NCBI GenBank assembly: GCA_036655355.1
Contig: JAVVQG010000005.1
Location: 1 to 64,000, forward strand
Source: JAUNSR01 sp036655355
GTDB lineage: Bacteria; Bacteroidota; Bacteroidia; Bacteroidales; JAUNSR01
Direction: 5' to 3'
Length of the DNA stretch: 64,000 nt
Below, piece after piece: positions 15,914 through 25,125 of this stretch. The notes beneath the pieces were generated by a model, which worked only from the letters and a program-made list of their open reading frames with translations, searched no databases and was not told the origin of the DNA. The position numbers were made by a program, and so were the translations under genes. Positions within the stretch are counted from its first letter, which is position 1. Each line of letters begins with the position of its first letter.

Positions 15914-16552
15914 ATGAAAAGTTTAGAACGTTTAGTAGCAGAAAAGCTTTTAGCAATTAAAGCATTAAAATTACAACCGGAAAACCCTTTTACATGGGCA
16001 TCAGGCTGGAAATCTCCAATTTATTGCGACAACCGTAAGACTCTTTCTTATCCTGACGTTCGCAACCTAATCCGTATCGGACTTTGCTCGACGATCCTTG
16101 AAAACTTCGGACCAATCGATGCCGTTGCCGGTGTCGCAACAGGTGCTATCGCACAGGGAGCTTTGGTAGCAGACGCTCTTGGCTTGCCTTTCGTTTACGT
16201 TCGTTCATCTCCGAAAGATCACGGATTGGAAAATCTGATCGAAGGTGATTTGCGTCCGGGTCAGCGCGTAGTAGTGGTGGAAGACCTTATCTCTACAGGC
16301 GGAAGCAGCTTGAAAGCTGTTGAAGCAATTCGCAAAGATGGTTGCGAAGTGGTAGGTATGGCTGCTATCTTCTCTTATTCATTCCCTATCGCACAGCAGA
16401 AATTCGAAGAAGCAGGCGTAAAACTGATCACGTTGAGCAACTACGAAGCTGTACTTGAAGAAGCGGTTGCTACAAATTACATCAAAGAAAGCGATATCGA
16501 CACATTGAAAGAATGGCGCAAAGATCCTGCGGCATGGAATCCTCAGAAATAA
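15914..16552 (+). CDS. pyrE: Orotate phosphoribosyltransferase
   Basis: The frame is open upstream to 15797, but the ATG at 15914 (MKSLERLVAEKLLAIKALKLQP) gives a 212-residue protein of normal length; the upstream part is the leader element read by chance. The PRPP-binding signature VVVVEDLISTGGSSLKAVE and the flexible loop SSPKDHGLENLIEGDL are present. It makes OMP from orotate in pyrimidine synthesis. An SRPBCC gene follows after 15 nt. Confidence 0.95.
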   Translation: MKSLERLVAEKLLAIKALKLQPENPFTWASGWKSPIYCDNRKTLSYPDVRNLIRIGLCSTILENFGPIDAVAGVATGAIAQGALVADALGLPFVYVRSSPKDHGLENLIEGDLRPGQRVVVVEDLISTGGSSLKAVEAIRKDGCEVVGMAAIFSYSFPIAQQKFEEAGVKLITLSNYEAVLEEAVATNYIKESDIDTLKEWRKDPAAWNPQK

Positions 16553-16567
16553 TTACGAATAACATAC

Positions 16568-16978
16568 ATGGCAACATTTGAAAGTCCCGTAAAGACGATC
16601 GCGGCTTCTCAGGAAGCTGTTTACACGAAATTCTCCAATCTGTCAAACCTTGCGGCTATCAAAGACCGTCTTCCGGAAGATAAGATCAAAGAGTTTGAAT
16701 TCGATAACGACTCGGTTAGCTTCTCTGTTAGCCCTATCGGCAAACTAGGACTACGCATTATCGAACGCGAACCTTTCAAAACGATCAAATTCGAATCGGA
16801 AAAATCTCCGATCCAGTTCAATCTATGGATTCAGTTGGTAAGTGCGGCACCTTATGAGACGAAGGTTAAAATCACCTTAAAGGCGGAACTGAACATGTTT
16901 ATCAAACCAATGGTTTCTAAACCGCTTCAGGATGCGCTCGATAAGATGGCAGACATGATGACCATGTTGCCTTATTGA
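16568..16978 (+). CDS. SRPBCC-fold protein (START/polyketide cyclase-like)
   Basis: A 136-residue protein that starts with the usual SRPBCC strand (FESPVKTIAASQEAVYTKFSNL) and ends with a long helix (KPLQDALDKMADMMTMLPY). Such proteins bind small hydrophobic ligands; the ligand here is unknown. Its place between pyrE and argH is also seen in other Bacteroidales. A strong terminator follows. Confidence 0.8.
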   Translation: MATFESPVKTIAASQEAVYTKFSNLSNLAAIKDRLPEDKIKEFEFDNDSVSFSVSPIGKLGLRIIEREPFKTIKFESEKSPIQFNLWIQLVSAAPYETKVKITLKAELNMFIKPMVSKPLQDALDKMADMMTMLPY

Positions 16979-16992
16979 TTCCTTTCTAATTC

Positions 16993-17046
16993 AAAAAAGA
17001 CCAAAAATCGTTTCGGCACGCGCCGATCGGTTTTTGGTCTTTTTCA
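16993..17046 (+). terminator. Rho-independent terminator after the SRPBCC gene
   Basis: AAAAAGACCAAAAATCG (about 16994-17010) pairs with CGGTTTTTGGTCTTTTT (17028-17044). It closes the pyrE-SRPBCC unit. Confidence 0.85.
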
Positions 17047-17187
17047 TTTCTCACCCGAAGGCAAATCGCATATATGCTGAATGAATATCAGCTATCCGGA
17101 CGTTTATACCTTTTATTTTCAATTTCCGGAAAAACTCCTCCCCGACTTTGCCACTTTTTGACTAAATTTCCTCCAATTTACAGAAAT

Positions 17188-17310
17188 ATGCGCGACGCAT
17201 CGTTGCGATCTAATTATGGATATATACAAATGAAATCGCCATAGCTCACCGAATGATGAGATACCCAACGAAAGGTATATAGATGGCGCATTTGACCTTG
17301 ATGTTAAAAA
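17188..17310 (+). promoter_or_regulatory. Repeated leader element, copy B (argH), with upstream hairpins
   Basis: This is the clearest copy. CAAATG, then AAAT, then CGCCAT (17228-17242) pairs with ATGGCG directly followed by CATTTG (17283-17294), leaving a 4-nt bulge on the 5' side. The core TTGACCTTGATGTTAAAA follows, ending 15 nt before the argH ATG. Just upstream, ATGCG-CGA-CGCAT and ATCG-TTG-CGAT form two small overlapping hairpins (about 17188-17210). The 347-nt gap between the SRPBCC gene and argH holds otherwise only the terminator at 16993-17046. Confidence 0.7.
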
Positions 17311-17325
17311 TTAAACAATATACAA

Positions 17326-18657
17326 ATGAAACTCTGGGAAAAAAGCACGAAAGTAAATGGGGAGATTGAAAAATTCACCGTTGGAAAAGACCGCGAAATG
17401 GATCTATACCTCGCTCCTTTCGATGTATTGGGCTCTATGGCCCACATCACGATGCTCGAAAGCATCGGGTTACTAGAATCGGACGAATTGAGTCTGTTGT
17501 TGGGCGAACTTCGCAACATCTACCAATTGGCGATCCAAGGGGAGTTTGTAATCGAAGAGGGTATTGAAGACGTCCACTCTCAGGTTGAACTGATGTTGAC
17601 CCGCAAATTGGGAGACATCGGTAAAAAAATACACAGCGGACGCTCACGCAACGACCAGGTATTGGTTGACCTGAAACTCTACATGCGTCGTGAGATCCAC
17701 GAAATCACCCAACTCACCACGTGTTTATTCAACACCCTGATGTGCCAGAGCGAGAAATTCAAAGAGATCTTGATGCCGGGCTACACCCACCTGCAAATCG
17801 CCATGCCCTCCTCTTTCGGACTCTGGTTCGGAGCGTATGCCGAGAGTTTGGTGGACGACCTGATCGTACTGCAGGGAGCTTACAAAGTAGTCAACCGAAA
17901 CCCACTGGGATCGGCAGCCGGCTACGGTTCCTCTTTCCCGCTGAACCGCCGGATGACAACCGACTTGCTCGGATTCGACTCGATGGCGTATAATGTGGTA
18001 TATGCTCAGATGGGACGCGGCAAAACGGAACGTATCGTATCGTCTGCACTCGGCTCAATCGCGGCAACCCTTTCTAAGTTGGCCTTCGACGCATGCATGT
18101 TCAGTTCGCAGAATTTTTCATTTATCAAACTGCACGATGCCTTTACCACCGGATCGAGTATCATGCCACATAAGAAAAACCCCGATGTATTTGAGCTGAC
18201 CCGTGCTAAATGCAACAAGATACAAACCGTACCTCAGCAAATCATGATGATCGCCAACAACCTTCCTTCGGGGTATTTCCGCGATTTACAAATCATCAAA
18301 GAGATTTTCCTTCCGGTATTCGACGAGCTGAAAGAGTGTCTGCACATGGTGAATCTGATGATGGAACACATCGAGGTAAATCCAAAGATCCTGGATGATC
18401 ACAAATACGACCTGATCTTCTCGGTAGAGGAAGTGAATCGTCTTGCAACCGAAGGAATGCCTTTCCGCGATGCTTACAAACAGGTGGGACTGGATATCGA
18501 AGCGGGCAATTTCACGCCGGATAAGTCGGTCAACCATACCCACGAAGGCAGTATCGGAAATCTTTGCAACGAAGAGATCAGACTGCTCCTTCAGAAGATT
18601 GTGGATGATTTCGGTTTCGACCGGGCAATCGCCGCGGAAGAGAAATTGGTTCAATAA
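17326..18657 (+). CDS. argH: Argininosuccinate lyase
   Basis: A 443-residue member of the fumarase/aspartase superfamily. It carries the signature GSSIMPHKKNPDVFELTRAKCN, with the catalytic Ser in its mobile loop, as well as SGRSRNDQVLVDLKLY and GYTHLQIAMPSSFG. It cleaves argininosuccinate to arginine and fumarate. No other arg gene is near. An aldo/keto reductase gene follows after 36 nt. Confidence 0.95.
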   Translation: MKLWEKSTKVNGEIEKFTVGKDREMDLYLAPFDVLGSMAHITMLESIGLLESDELSLLLGELRNIYQLAIQGEFVIEEGIEDVHSQVELMLTRKLGDIGKKIHSGRSRNDQVLVDLKLYMRREIHEITQLTTCLFNTLMCQSEKFKEILMPGYTHLQIAMPSSFGLWFGAYAESLVDDLIVLQGAYKVVNRNPLGSAAGYGSSFPLNRRMTTDLLGFDSMAYNVVYAQMGRGKTERIVSSALGSIAATLSKLAFDACMFSSQNFSFIKLHDAFTTGSSIMPHKKNPDVFELTRAKCNKIQTVPQQIMMIANNLPSGYFRDLQIIKEIFLPVFDELKECLHMVNLMMEHIEVNPKILDDHKYDLIFSVEEVNRLATEGMPFRDAYKQVGLDIEAGNFTPDKSVNHTHEGSIGNLCNEEIRLLLQKIVDDFGFDRAIAAEEKLVQ

Positions 18658-18693
18658 ATAGATGTCCCAAACGATACGATAGCAATATTAATT

Positions 18694-19689
18694 ATGGAAT
18701 ATACACCCGATACAGACCGTTATGACGGTCGGATGAGTTATCGCCGCTGTGGAAAAAGCGGCATCGTGTTGCCCGAAATTTCGTTGGGCTTGTGGCACAA
18801 TTTCGGTGAAACGGATCGCTTTGAGAATTGTCTTGCAATGGCACGCTATGCATTTGACCAAGGCATCACCCATTTCGATTTGGCGAATAATTACGGTCCC
18901 CCTTTCGGATCGGCCGAAGAAACATTCGGACGTATCCTGAAGAAATCGCCCGCGATGCGTCGCGAAGAGCTGATCATCTCCTCCAAAGCGGGACACAGCA
19001 TGTGGAATGGACCTTATGGCGACGGTGGGTCAAGAAAGATGATGCTTACAAGCCTGGATCAGTCGCTCCAACGAATGGGACTCGATTATGTGGATATCTT
19101 CTATTCGCACCGATACGATTCCTTGACACCGATTGAGGAAACCATGCAGGCTTTGGTCGATATCGTGCGAAGCGGGAAGGCTTTGTATGCAGGGATCTCG
19201 AAATACCCGCCCGAGCAGGCTGCTTTTGCTTACCGTTACTTGCAGGAACGGGATGTGCCTTGTCTGATCTACCAGGGAAGATACAACCTGTTCGATCGTG
19301 CACCCGAAGCGGAAACACTTCCCTTGGCGAAAGAAAACGGAGCGGGCTTTATCGCCTTCTCCCCATTGGCACAAGGTTTGCTGACGAACCGTTATTTGAA
19401 CGGCATTCCGGCTGACTCCCGCATCGCCCGTCCGGAAGGATACTTGAAACAGGAACAGCTGACTCCCGAAACATTACGTAAAATCGAAGCACTCAACCGG
19501 ATCGCCCTCTCCCGCGAACAAACGCTGGCGGAAATGGCGCTTGCCTGGGTATTAAAGAATGACTTGGTCACCTCCGTCATTATCGGAGCGAGTTCGGTTC
19601 AACAGCTGAAAGACAATTTGCAGGCCACGCGGAATACAAAATTCAGCGAGGCGGAACTGGCACTGATCAATGAAATCCTGAATTGGTAA
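18694..19689 (+). CDS. Aldo/keto reductase (YghZ/IolS-like)
   Basis: A 331-residue (beta/alpha)8 oxidoreductase. The catalytic tetrad fits FDLANNYGPP (Asp, Tyr), ISSKAGHSM (Lys) and DIFYSHRYDS (His). NADP-binding features near the C-terminus include FSPLAQGLLTNRYL and VIIGASSVQQLKDNL. The close similarity to YghZ-type proteins suggests reduction of small aldehydes such as methylglyoxal or L-glyceraldehyde 3-phosphate, but the substrate is not shown by the sequence. It lies 36 nt after argH. Confidence 0.88.
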   Translation: MEYTPDTDRYDGRMSYRRCGKSGIVLPEISLGLWHNFGETDRFENCLAMARYAFDQGITHFDLANNYGPPFGSAEETFGRILKKSPAMRREELIISSKAGHSMWNGPYGDGGSRKMMLTSLDQSLQRMGLDYVDIFYSHRYDSLTPIEETMQALVDIVRSGKALYAGISKYPPEQAAFAYRYLQERDVPCLIYQGRYNLFDRAPEAETLPLAKENGAGFIAFSPLAQGLLTNRYLNGIPADSRIARPEGYLKQEQLTPETLRKIEALNRIALSREQTLAEMALAWVLKNDLVTSVIIGASSVQQLKDNLQATRNTKFSEAELALINEILNW

Positions 19690-19735
19690 GAAGGAGTACT
19701 TTATTTAATTTTGATCCGGATAAAATAAACCGAAG

Positions 19736-20212
19736 ATGCATCACCTCAAAAATTCACTTTTTATTTACCTCACTTCACTCCTCTCCCTGGTGTGTATCCT
19801 CTCTTCATGTGAGGATATCACAGAGAGTGTGGTTCCTTCTGTGAAAGTTGAAGCGACGTTGAATACCTATACAACCGATAAAGAGTTGGCAACCCCCGGA
19901 GGGCATAAGCTAATTCCGGTGCGAACCAATGAATCGCCTTATGTGGGTTACGGTGGGTTATTGGTGGTGCACGGTTATCTGGATAATGCGATTTATGCCT
20001 ATGACCTGGCGTGTCCGGTTGAAAACAAACCGAATGTAAAATTGAGCATGATCGAGGGGATCAAAGCCAAATGCAGCCAATGCGGATCTGAATTCGATGG
20101 TGTTTTTTATGGAAATGCGCTTCCTTCGGCAGGAAAGGCAAAAGAAAACAAATTAATCCTACGCAGCTATCGCGCCTCATTTTCAGACAATTTGATTCAT
20201 ATTTGGAATTAA
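19736..20212 (+). CDS. Rieske-like lipoprotein with cysteines in place of histidines
   Basis: A 158-residue lipoprotein (signal with LVCILSSCEDI). The C-terminal half follows the layout of a Rieske [2Fe-2S] domain: a first box AYDLACPVE and a second box KCSQCGSEFDGVFYGNALPSAGKA, which copies the Rieske pattern C-x-x-H-G-S-x-F-D-x-x-x-G but with Cys instead of His. The first box has C-P-V instead of C-x-H. Three Cys and no His therefore remain, and a normal Rieske cluster is unlikely; it may bind zinc or nothing. It lies 46 nt after the reductase. Confidence 0.7.
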   Translation: MHHLKNSLFIYLTSLLSLVCILSSCEDITESVVPSVKVEATLNTYTTDKELATPGGHKLIPVRTNESPYVGYGGLLVVHGYLDNAIYAYDLACPVENKPNVKLSMIEGIKAKCSQCGSEFDGVFYGNALPSAGKAKENKLILRSYRASFSDNLIHIWN

Positions 20213-20258
20213 TTGCTTTTGTTTTGCAAAGAAACCTTCTGTTTTTTAGCAGAAGAAA

Positions 20259-20290
20259 TTTGGAAGCATCGATATTTCCTCCTATATTTG
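20259..20290 (+). promoter_or_regulatory. Promoter of tRNA-Gly/tRNA-Leu
   Basis: TTTG (20259-20262), a 20-nt spacer, and TATATTTG (20283-20290) match the Bacteroidetes consensus exactly. tRNA-Gly begins 12 nt later. Confidence 0.85.
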
Positions 20291-20301
20291 CACACGTAAT
20301 C

Positions 20302-20374
20302 GCGAAAATAGCTCAGTTGGTAGAGCACAACCTTGCCAAGGTTGGGGTCGCGGGTTCGAGTCCCGTTTTTCGCT
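20302..20374 (+). tRNA. tRNA-Gly (GCC)
   Basis: Acceptor GCGAAAA pairs with TTTTCGC, the anticodon arm CAACC-TTGCCAA-GGTTG gives GCC, and the T arm is GCGGGTTCGAGTCCCGT. It is followed 7 nt later by tRNA-Leu. Confidence 0.96.
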
Positions 20375-20381
20375 CTCGGAT

Positions 20382-20465
20382 GCCCGGATGGTGGAATGGT
20401 AGACACACAGGACTTAAAATCCTGCGACCATAACGGTTGTGCGGGTTCAAGTCCCGCTCCGGGTA
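20382..20465 (+). tRNA. tRNA-Leu (TAA)
   Basis: Acceptor GCCCGGA pairs with TCCGGGT, anticodon loop CTTAAAA gives TAA, and there is a long class II variable arm (CGACCATAACGGTTGTG), then a T arm GCGGGTTCAAGTCCCGC. Downstream is a terminator. Confidence 0.95.
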
Positions 20466-20466
20466 C

Positions 20467-20508
20467 AAAAAGCGCCTCTTAATCGAAAGATTTTGAGGCG
20501 CTTTTTCC
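20467..20508 (+). terminator. Terminator of the tRNA-Gly/Leu transcript
   Basis: AAAAAGCGCCTC (20467-20478) pairs with GAGGCGCTTTTT (20495-20506), with a T run. The rest of the gap up to 20687 shows no gene. Confidence 0.85.
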
Positions 20509-20687
20509 TTTTCAAAAACTCCCGCTCCACACCCCCATTTCGAATCCTCCGCCTGTTATTCAACACCCTCCGGTTTCTACATTTATTTTTTTAAAAAAAT
20601 ACCCAAAACAAAACCTGATTGAAGATGTTGTATTTAAACTATTGAATTTTCCGTTTACATACAATAACATCTTAACACTAAAAAGAC

Positions 20688-22115
20688 ATGTTAGTACTAA
20701 TGGGGATCCTCTTTGTGATCGGATATATCCTGATTTCCATTGAGCATTCCATAAAAATCAACAAAGGGGCAACCGCCTTACTTCTTTCCGTATTTCTTTG
20801 GACCATCTACATTTTCATCGCACACGCTACGGTGCCGCTCTATTTTAGCGAGGAATTCAGTAACTACCTGGCCCAAAATCCCACGTTGAAGGGAGTGGAT
20901 TTAAAGAAACAGATCTTAGATTACGTTATAGACGTACAACTTTTAAGTCATGTGGGAGATATCGGCGAAATCATCTTCTTTTTGCTGGGAGCGATGACAG
21001 TGGTTGAGATCGTCGATATGCATCAGGGATTTTCACTCATTACAGACCGGATCACGACGCGCAATAAGCGAAAACTCCTCGGATTACTCATGTTGATCAC
21101 CTTCTTCTTGTCTGCCGTAATTGACAACATGACAACTGCCATCGTAATGGTATCGCTCCTCAACAAGCTGATTCCGGACAAAAAAGAACGATGGATTTAT
21201 GCAAGTATCGCAATTCTGGCTGCCAATGCGGGAGGAGCCTGGTCACCGATCGGAGACGTCACCACGATTTTGTTGTGGGTAACCGGAACGATTACCCCGG
21301 TACCTTTGATTAAGTACCTTTTCTTACCGAGTGTGGTTTCGGTACTCGTACCACTTATCTGGGTAGGCAGGTCGCTGAAAGGTGAGATCGCACCAATAAA
21401 GGGTGTATCGAAAGAAACCTGTAACCTATCCGTTCCCTATCACCATCGCCTTTTAATCTTGATGCTGGGAATCGGCGGATTACTTTTTGTTCCGGTATTT
21501 AAAAGCATTACACATCTGCCTCCGTTTACGGGTGTATTCTTGGCGGTAGGCGTGCTTTGGGTCGTAACGGACCGGATGTATCGAAACATCTCTTCCGACG
21601 AGCCTTTTCACTTAAAATTCTGCTCATTAATCAGACGAATCGATGTGCCGACGCTTCTGTTTTTCACCGGAATCTTGTTAGCAGTAGGCGCACTACAATC
21701 TTCGGGTGCATTACTTCTGGCTTCACGCGCACTTGAAGAGAATTTCAACAATGTATACATCATCAATGTGCTGTTAGGATTACTCTCAGCCGTCATCGAT
21801 AACGTACCGTTGGTTGCTGCAGCCTTGGGATTATATCCGATTGCCAACCCGGCTACTTTGGCCACCCTTTCGGATGCTACCTTCATGAGCAATTTTGTTC
21901 CGGATGGTGTCTATTGGCATTTCCTAGCTTATTGTGCGGGCGTGGGAGGCAGTTTGCTGATTATCGGATCTGCTGCCGGCGTAGTGGTCATGGGGATGGA
22001 AAAAATCACTTTCACCTGGTATTTGAAAAAAATATCATTGGCCGCATTAGTGGGCTACCTGGCGGGTGCACTGGTTTATTATCTGGAAGTTCAACTCTTC
22101 GGTGCGATTGTATAA
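20688..22115 (+). CDS. nhaD: Na+/H+ antiporter NhaD
   Basis: A 475-residue inner-membrane protein with about 12 hydrophobic segments. Family motifs are FFLSAVIDNMTTAIVMVSLL, ILAANAGGAWSPIGDVTTILLW and the second repeat SAVIDNVPLVAAALG. The paired IDN motifs with their Asp are typical of the IT superfamily and NhaD. It should swap Na+ for H+ and help sodium and pH balance. A strong bidirectional terminator separates it from the M16 gene. Confidence 0.93.
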   Translation: MLVLMGILFVIGYILISIEHSIKINKGATALLLSVFLWTIYIFIAHATVPLYFSEEFSNYLAQNPTLKGVDLKKQILDYVIDVQLLSHVGDIGEIIFFLLGAMTVVEIVDMHQGFSLITDRITTRNKRKLLGLLMLITFFLSAVIDNMTTAIVMVSLLNKLIPDKKERWIYASIAILAANAGGAWSPIGDVTTILLWVTGTITPVPLIKYLFLPSVVSVLVPLIWVGRSLKGEIAPIKGVSKETCNLSVPYHHRLLILMLGIGGLLFVPVFKSITHLPPFTGVFLAVGVLWVVTDRMYRNISSDEPFHLKFCSLIRRIDVPTLLFFTGILLAVGALQSSGALLLASRALEENFNNVYIINVLLGLLSAVIDNVPLVAAALGLYPIANPATLATLSDATFMSNFVPDGVYWHFLAYCAGVGGSLLIIGSAAGVVVMGMEKITFTWYLKKISLAALVGYLAGALVYYLEVQLFGAIV

Positions 22116-22166
22116 TAGCTCTAGAAATAACAAAATACAACGACTGAAACACATTTCGTCGGAAAT

Positions 22167-22200
22167 CAAAAAGGCTTCGGAAAAACCCGAAGCCTTTTTT
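22167..22200. terminator. Bidirectional terminator between nhaD and the M16 peptidase
   Basis: AAAAAGGCTTCGG (22168-22180) pairs with CCGAAGCCTTTTT (22187-22199). With A and T tracts at both ends it can serve both converging genes. Confidence 0.9.
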
Positions 22201-22219
22201 GAATAAAATTCAGTGAACG

Positions 22220-25105
22220 TTAATTCTTACGTTCGGAGAAAATCTTATTTGTATTTAACCGGACTACTTTTCCATACGCCTCAAGTGCTTTTAGATCTAC
22301 ATCTTTGGGATTTCCTACAATAGCGATAGCGTAAGGTTTTCCTTTAATGTTCTGATCATAGACTTTCTGAACGTCATCAAAAGAGAGATTCTCAATCTTT
22401 TGATGATTTTCCTGTGCGGGATCCTGATTATACCCCATCCGCTTCCATTCTTCATATACCTGACTTGCTGTACGGAAAAGCGGCTTCTCGGTCAAAAGAC
22501 TCTCCTTTAGATTCATCTTGACTGAGTTCATCCGTTCGGGCTGTACCGGGAGATTTGCGAGCAACGCAGTAAATACCTCAACTGCCTCAACGGTCTTATC
22601 CCCTTGAGTACCTACAAATCCCTGCATGATCGTTGGATTCTCAGGCAATTTAGGTCGAATAAGAAATCCTCTAGCCTCATAAGCCATTGAACGCTTCTCA
22701 CGTATTTCATCGTAAACCAGACGTTGAAAATAACTATTGAATGCACGTATCGGGATGTCATTCTCTTTATTAAAATCAGCACCTTCTACAAGAAAATAGA
22801 TCTTACTTTGTTTTGCATCCGGATTAGCTACGAAGTAGACCGTATTTTGCTGAGCCTTTTCCCGTTGCCTTATTTCAGGTGATGCACTTGCAATCTCTCC
22901 TTGTTTCAAAGGAAGCGAGGAGGCGAGTATTTCTTTTACATCTTCAAATGGCAAAGTACCCACGTAGTGAATTTCAGCAGCATAATTGGTCGCTTTTTGA
23001 AATAGTCCGGTATAATCACTCACTGTAAGTTCTGAGATTTTCCGAATCGGAGTGCGGTCAATAAACCTTGATTTATCGCCGTAAAGAATATACTCTATTA
23101 GGGCGTCACTCTGAGATTCAATATCTTTTTCCGCAATGGCGCGTTCCTGATAAACACTTCCTACCAGTTTAGCAACCTGCTTTTCGTCTAATGCCGGCAT
23201 CAGAATCTGCCGAGTGAGCAAAAGGCAAGCTTCTTGCAAATTGCTTTCAGAGCCCGACAACGCGATATAGAGATAGTCATCCGTTACCCGAAAACTACAC
23301 CGAGCATTGAGCTTACTCATCTCTTGTTTGAATTCGAGCGGCTTCATCTGCCCCATTATTCCGGCGTTCGCCATGAGCGAAACTGCATTATTCAAATCCG
23401 GAATTTTTAATGTTCCCACACCATACTTAAGTGTAAGCGTATAAATATCATTTTCTGTATTCTTTGTATAAAAGAGTTTGCTTTGGTCATTAATGGCAGC
23501 GGTATTCACAGAATTAAAATCACAATACGCTATAATGGGATCAGATTCTTGAATCCCCTCCAACCATTCCGCATAGGGTGATTTTTGGCTTGTTGCTACC
23601 TCTACTGCTTTGAAATCGGGCTTATTCAGCTTTTCACCCGGAGCAGGGTTCCCTGTACTGATCTTCATCACGACCAGATCAGAATTGAAATATCGTTTGG
23701 CTACCTCCAAGATCTGTTCACGCGTAACACGCTTCACTCGATCGGGGTATTCAAGTATCTCCCCAATTTGTTTATCATACACAAACACTTCGAGCAACTG
23801 ATTCATTTTCCCCTGGTTTGACTCCATGCTGATGTTATAGGATCGAATCATCTCCCCTTTTATCGATTCCAACACCCAATCTTCGAAATTTCCATTCTTC
23901 AGATTATCGATCTCTTTCTGAATCATCTTTTCTACTGAAGCGTGCGAACTCCAGCTTCGTTGCGATTGATCATAATAAGGTATGGCGGTAAATAGGATTC
24001 TGCCTGATTCTTTACGACTATCAGAATTACAACTGATTCCGTTCACCTCTCCATCGAGCATCAAGCGATCAAGCATCCCTGTTTGAGAACTATTCGACAA
24101 TAAACGACATGCGATTTGTAGCGTTAGTTCATCAGTATGGCCTGCAATAACACCTTCATATCCCATAACCAACATCGGATAAGGCATTAATTTGGCTGAG
24201 ACTTCCTTTCTTCCCTTTATTTCCTTCGTCACATGTGACTGCCGAATAGGAAGCGGGCGTTTGGGCATCTTAGCGAACTTTTCCTTTATTAATGGGAGAG
24301 CCTGATCAAAATCAACATTTCCCACCAATATCAGAGCCATATTTTCAGGTATGTACCACGTATTATAGAAATCAATCAACCGACTCAATTGAGGATTCTT
24401 CAGATGACTCCCCAATCCGATCACAGCTCGGGAATAGGGATGACCATTATACAGATTCTCACTCACAAACTGCATTAAACGCCTGCCCGGATTATCCTGT
24501 GCTCTATTATATTCTTCGTATACCGTTTCCAATTCCGGTTGAAAAGTGCGAAAGACGGGATTAATCATTCGTTCAGAATAGAGTTCCAACCATTTTTCGA
24601 GATGATTCGACGGGAAAGAATTATAATACATCGTAAAATCATATGATGTACCAGCATTCAACCCTTGCCCTCCTATTTGCTCAATTAATTTAGTAAACTC
24701 ATCGCCGTTAGAATATTGTGCTGCCTCGAGCGTCAATTTATTAATTTCCGCAGAGATCGCTTTCCGCTTATCCGAATTTGTTTCAGCAGCCATTTCATCG
24801 TATTTGGCAATAATCTGTTCATAAATCGGACGCTCCTTTTCCCAATCCAAGGCACTTATCACCTCTGTTCCCTTAAACATTAAATGTTCCAGATAATGAG
24901 CCATCCCAGTCAAATCTTCCGGGTCATCCACACTACCTACACGAGCCACCGTTACACCTGTTATATCTGGTTTACTCTTATCTTCCCACGCATATACGGT
25001 TAATCCGTTACGCAATTTGGCTACTTTGAGTTGTTGCGCTTCTACGTGACACAGACTACTGATACTAAGTGCCGACAATACCACCAAAAGTTTAATAGTT
25101 CTCAT
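22220..25105 (-). CDS. M16 family zinc protease (pitrilysin-like), secreted
   Basis: A 961-residue two-half M16 peptidase. A signal peptide (MRTIKLLVVLSALSISSLCHVEAQ) leads to an active N-terminal half with the inverted zinc motif H70-x-x-E73-H74 (MAHYLEHLMFKG) and the downstream Glu region ELETVYEEYNRAQ. The C-terminal half (about 500-960) lacks HxxEH and is the usual inactive partner that closes the chamber. Such enzymes degrade peptides in the periplasm. It starts 20 nt after the stop of the C10 protease gene, so it is co-transcribed with it. Confidence 0.92.
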   Translation of the reverse strand: MRTIKLLVVLSALSISSLCHVEAQQLKVAKLRNGLTVYAWEDKSKPDITGVTVARVGSVDDPEDLTGMAHYLEHLMFKGTEVISALDWEKERPIYEQIIAKYDEMAAETNSDKRKAISAEINKLTLEAAQYSNGDEFTKLIEQIGGQGLNAGTSYDFTMYYNSFPSNHLEKWLELYSERMINPVFRTFQPELETVYEEYNRAQDNPGRRLMQFVSENLYNGHPYSRAVIGLGSHLKNPQLSRLIDFYNTWYIPENMALILVGNVDFDQALPLIKEKFAKMPKRPLPIRQSHVTKEIKGRKEVSAKLMPYPMLVMGYEGVIAGHTDELTLQIACRLLSNSSQTGMLDRLMLDGEVNGISCNSDSRKESGRILFTAIPYYDQSQRSWSSHASVEKMIQKEIDNLKNGNFEDWVLESIKGEMIRSYNISMESNQGKMNQLLEVFVYDKQIGEILEYPDRVKRVTREQILEVAKRYFNSDLVVMKISTGNPAPGEKLNKPDFKAVEVATSQKSPYAEWLEGIQESDPIIAYCDFNSVNTAAINDQSKLFYTKNTENDIYTLTLKYGVGTLKIPDLNNAVSLMANAGIMGQMKPLEFKQEMSKLNARCSFRVTDDYLYIALSGSESNLQEACLLLTRQILMPALDEKQVAKLVGSVYQERAIAEKDIESQSDALIEYILYGDKSRFIDRTPIRKISELTVSDYTGLFQKATNYAAEIHYVGTLPFEDVKEILASSLPLKQGEIASASPEIRQREKAQQNTVYFVANPDAKQSKIYFLVEGADFNKENDIPIRAFNSYFQRLVYDEIREKRSMAYEARGFLIRPKLPENPTIMQGFVGTQGDKTVEAVEVFTALLANLPVQPERMNSVKMNLKESLLTEKPLFRTASQVYEEWKRMGYNQDPAQENHQKIENLSFDDVQKVYDQNIKGKPYAIAIVGNPKDVDLKALEAYGKVVRLNTNKIFSERKN

Positions 25106-25125
25106 GATTATTCAGAATTTAAATA

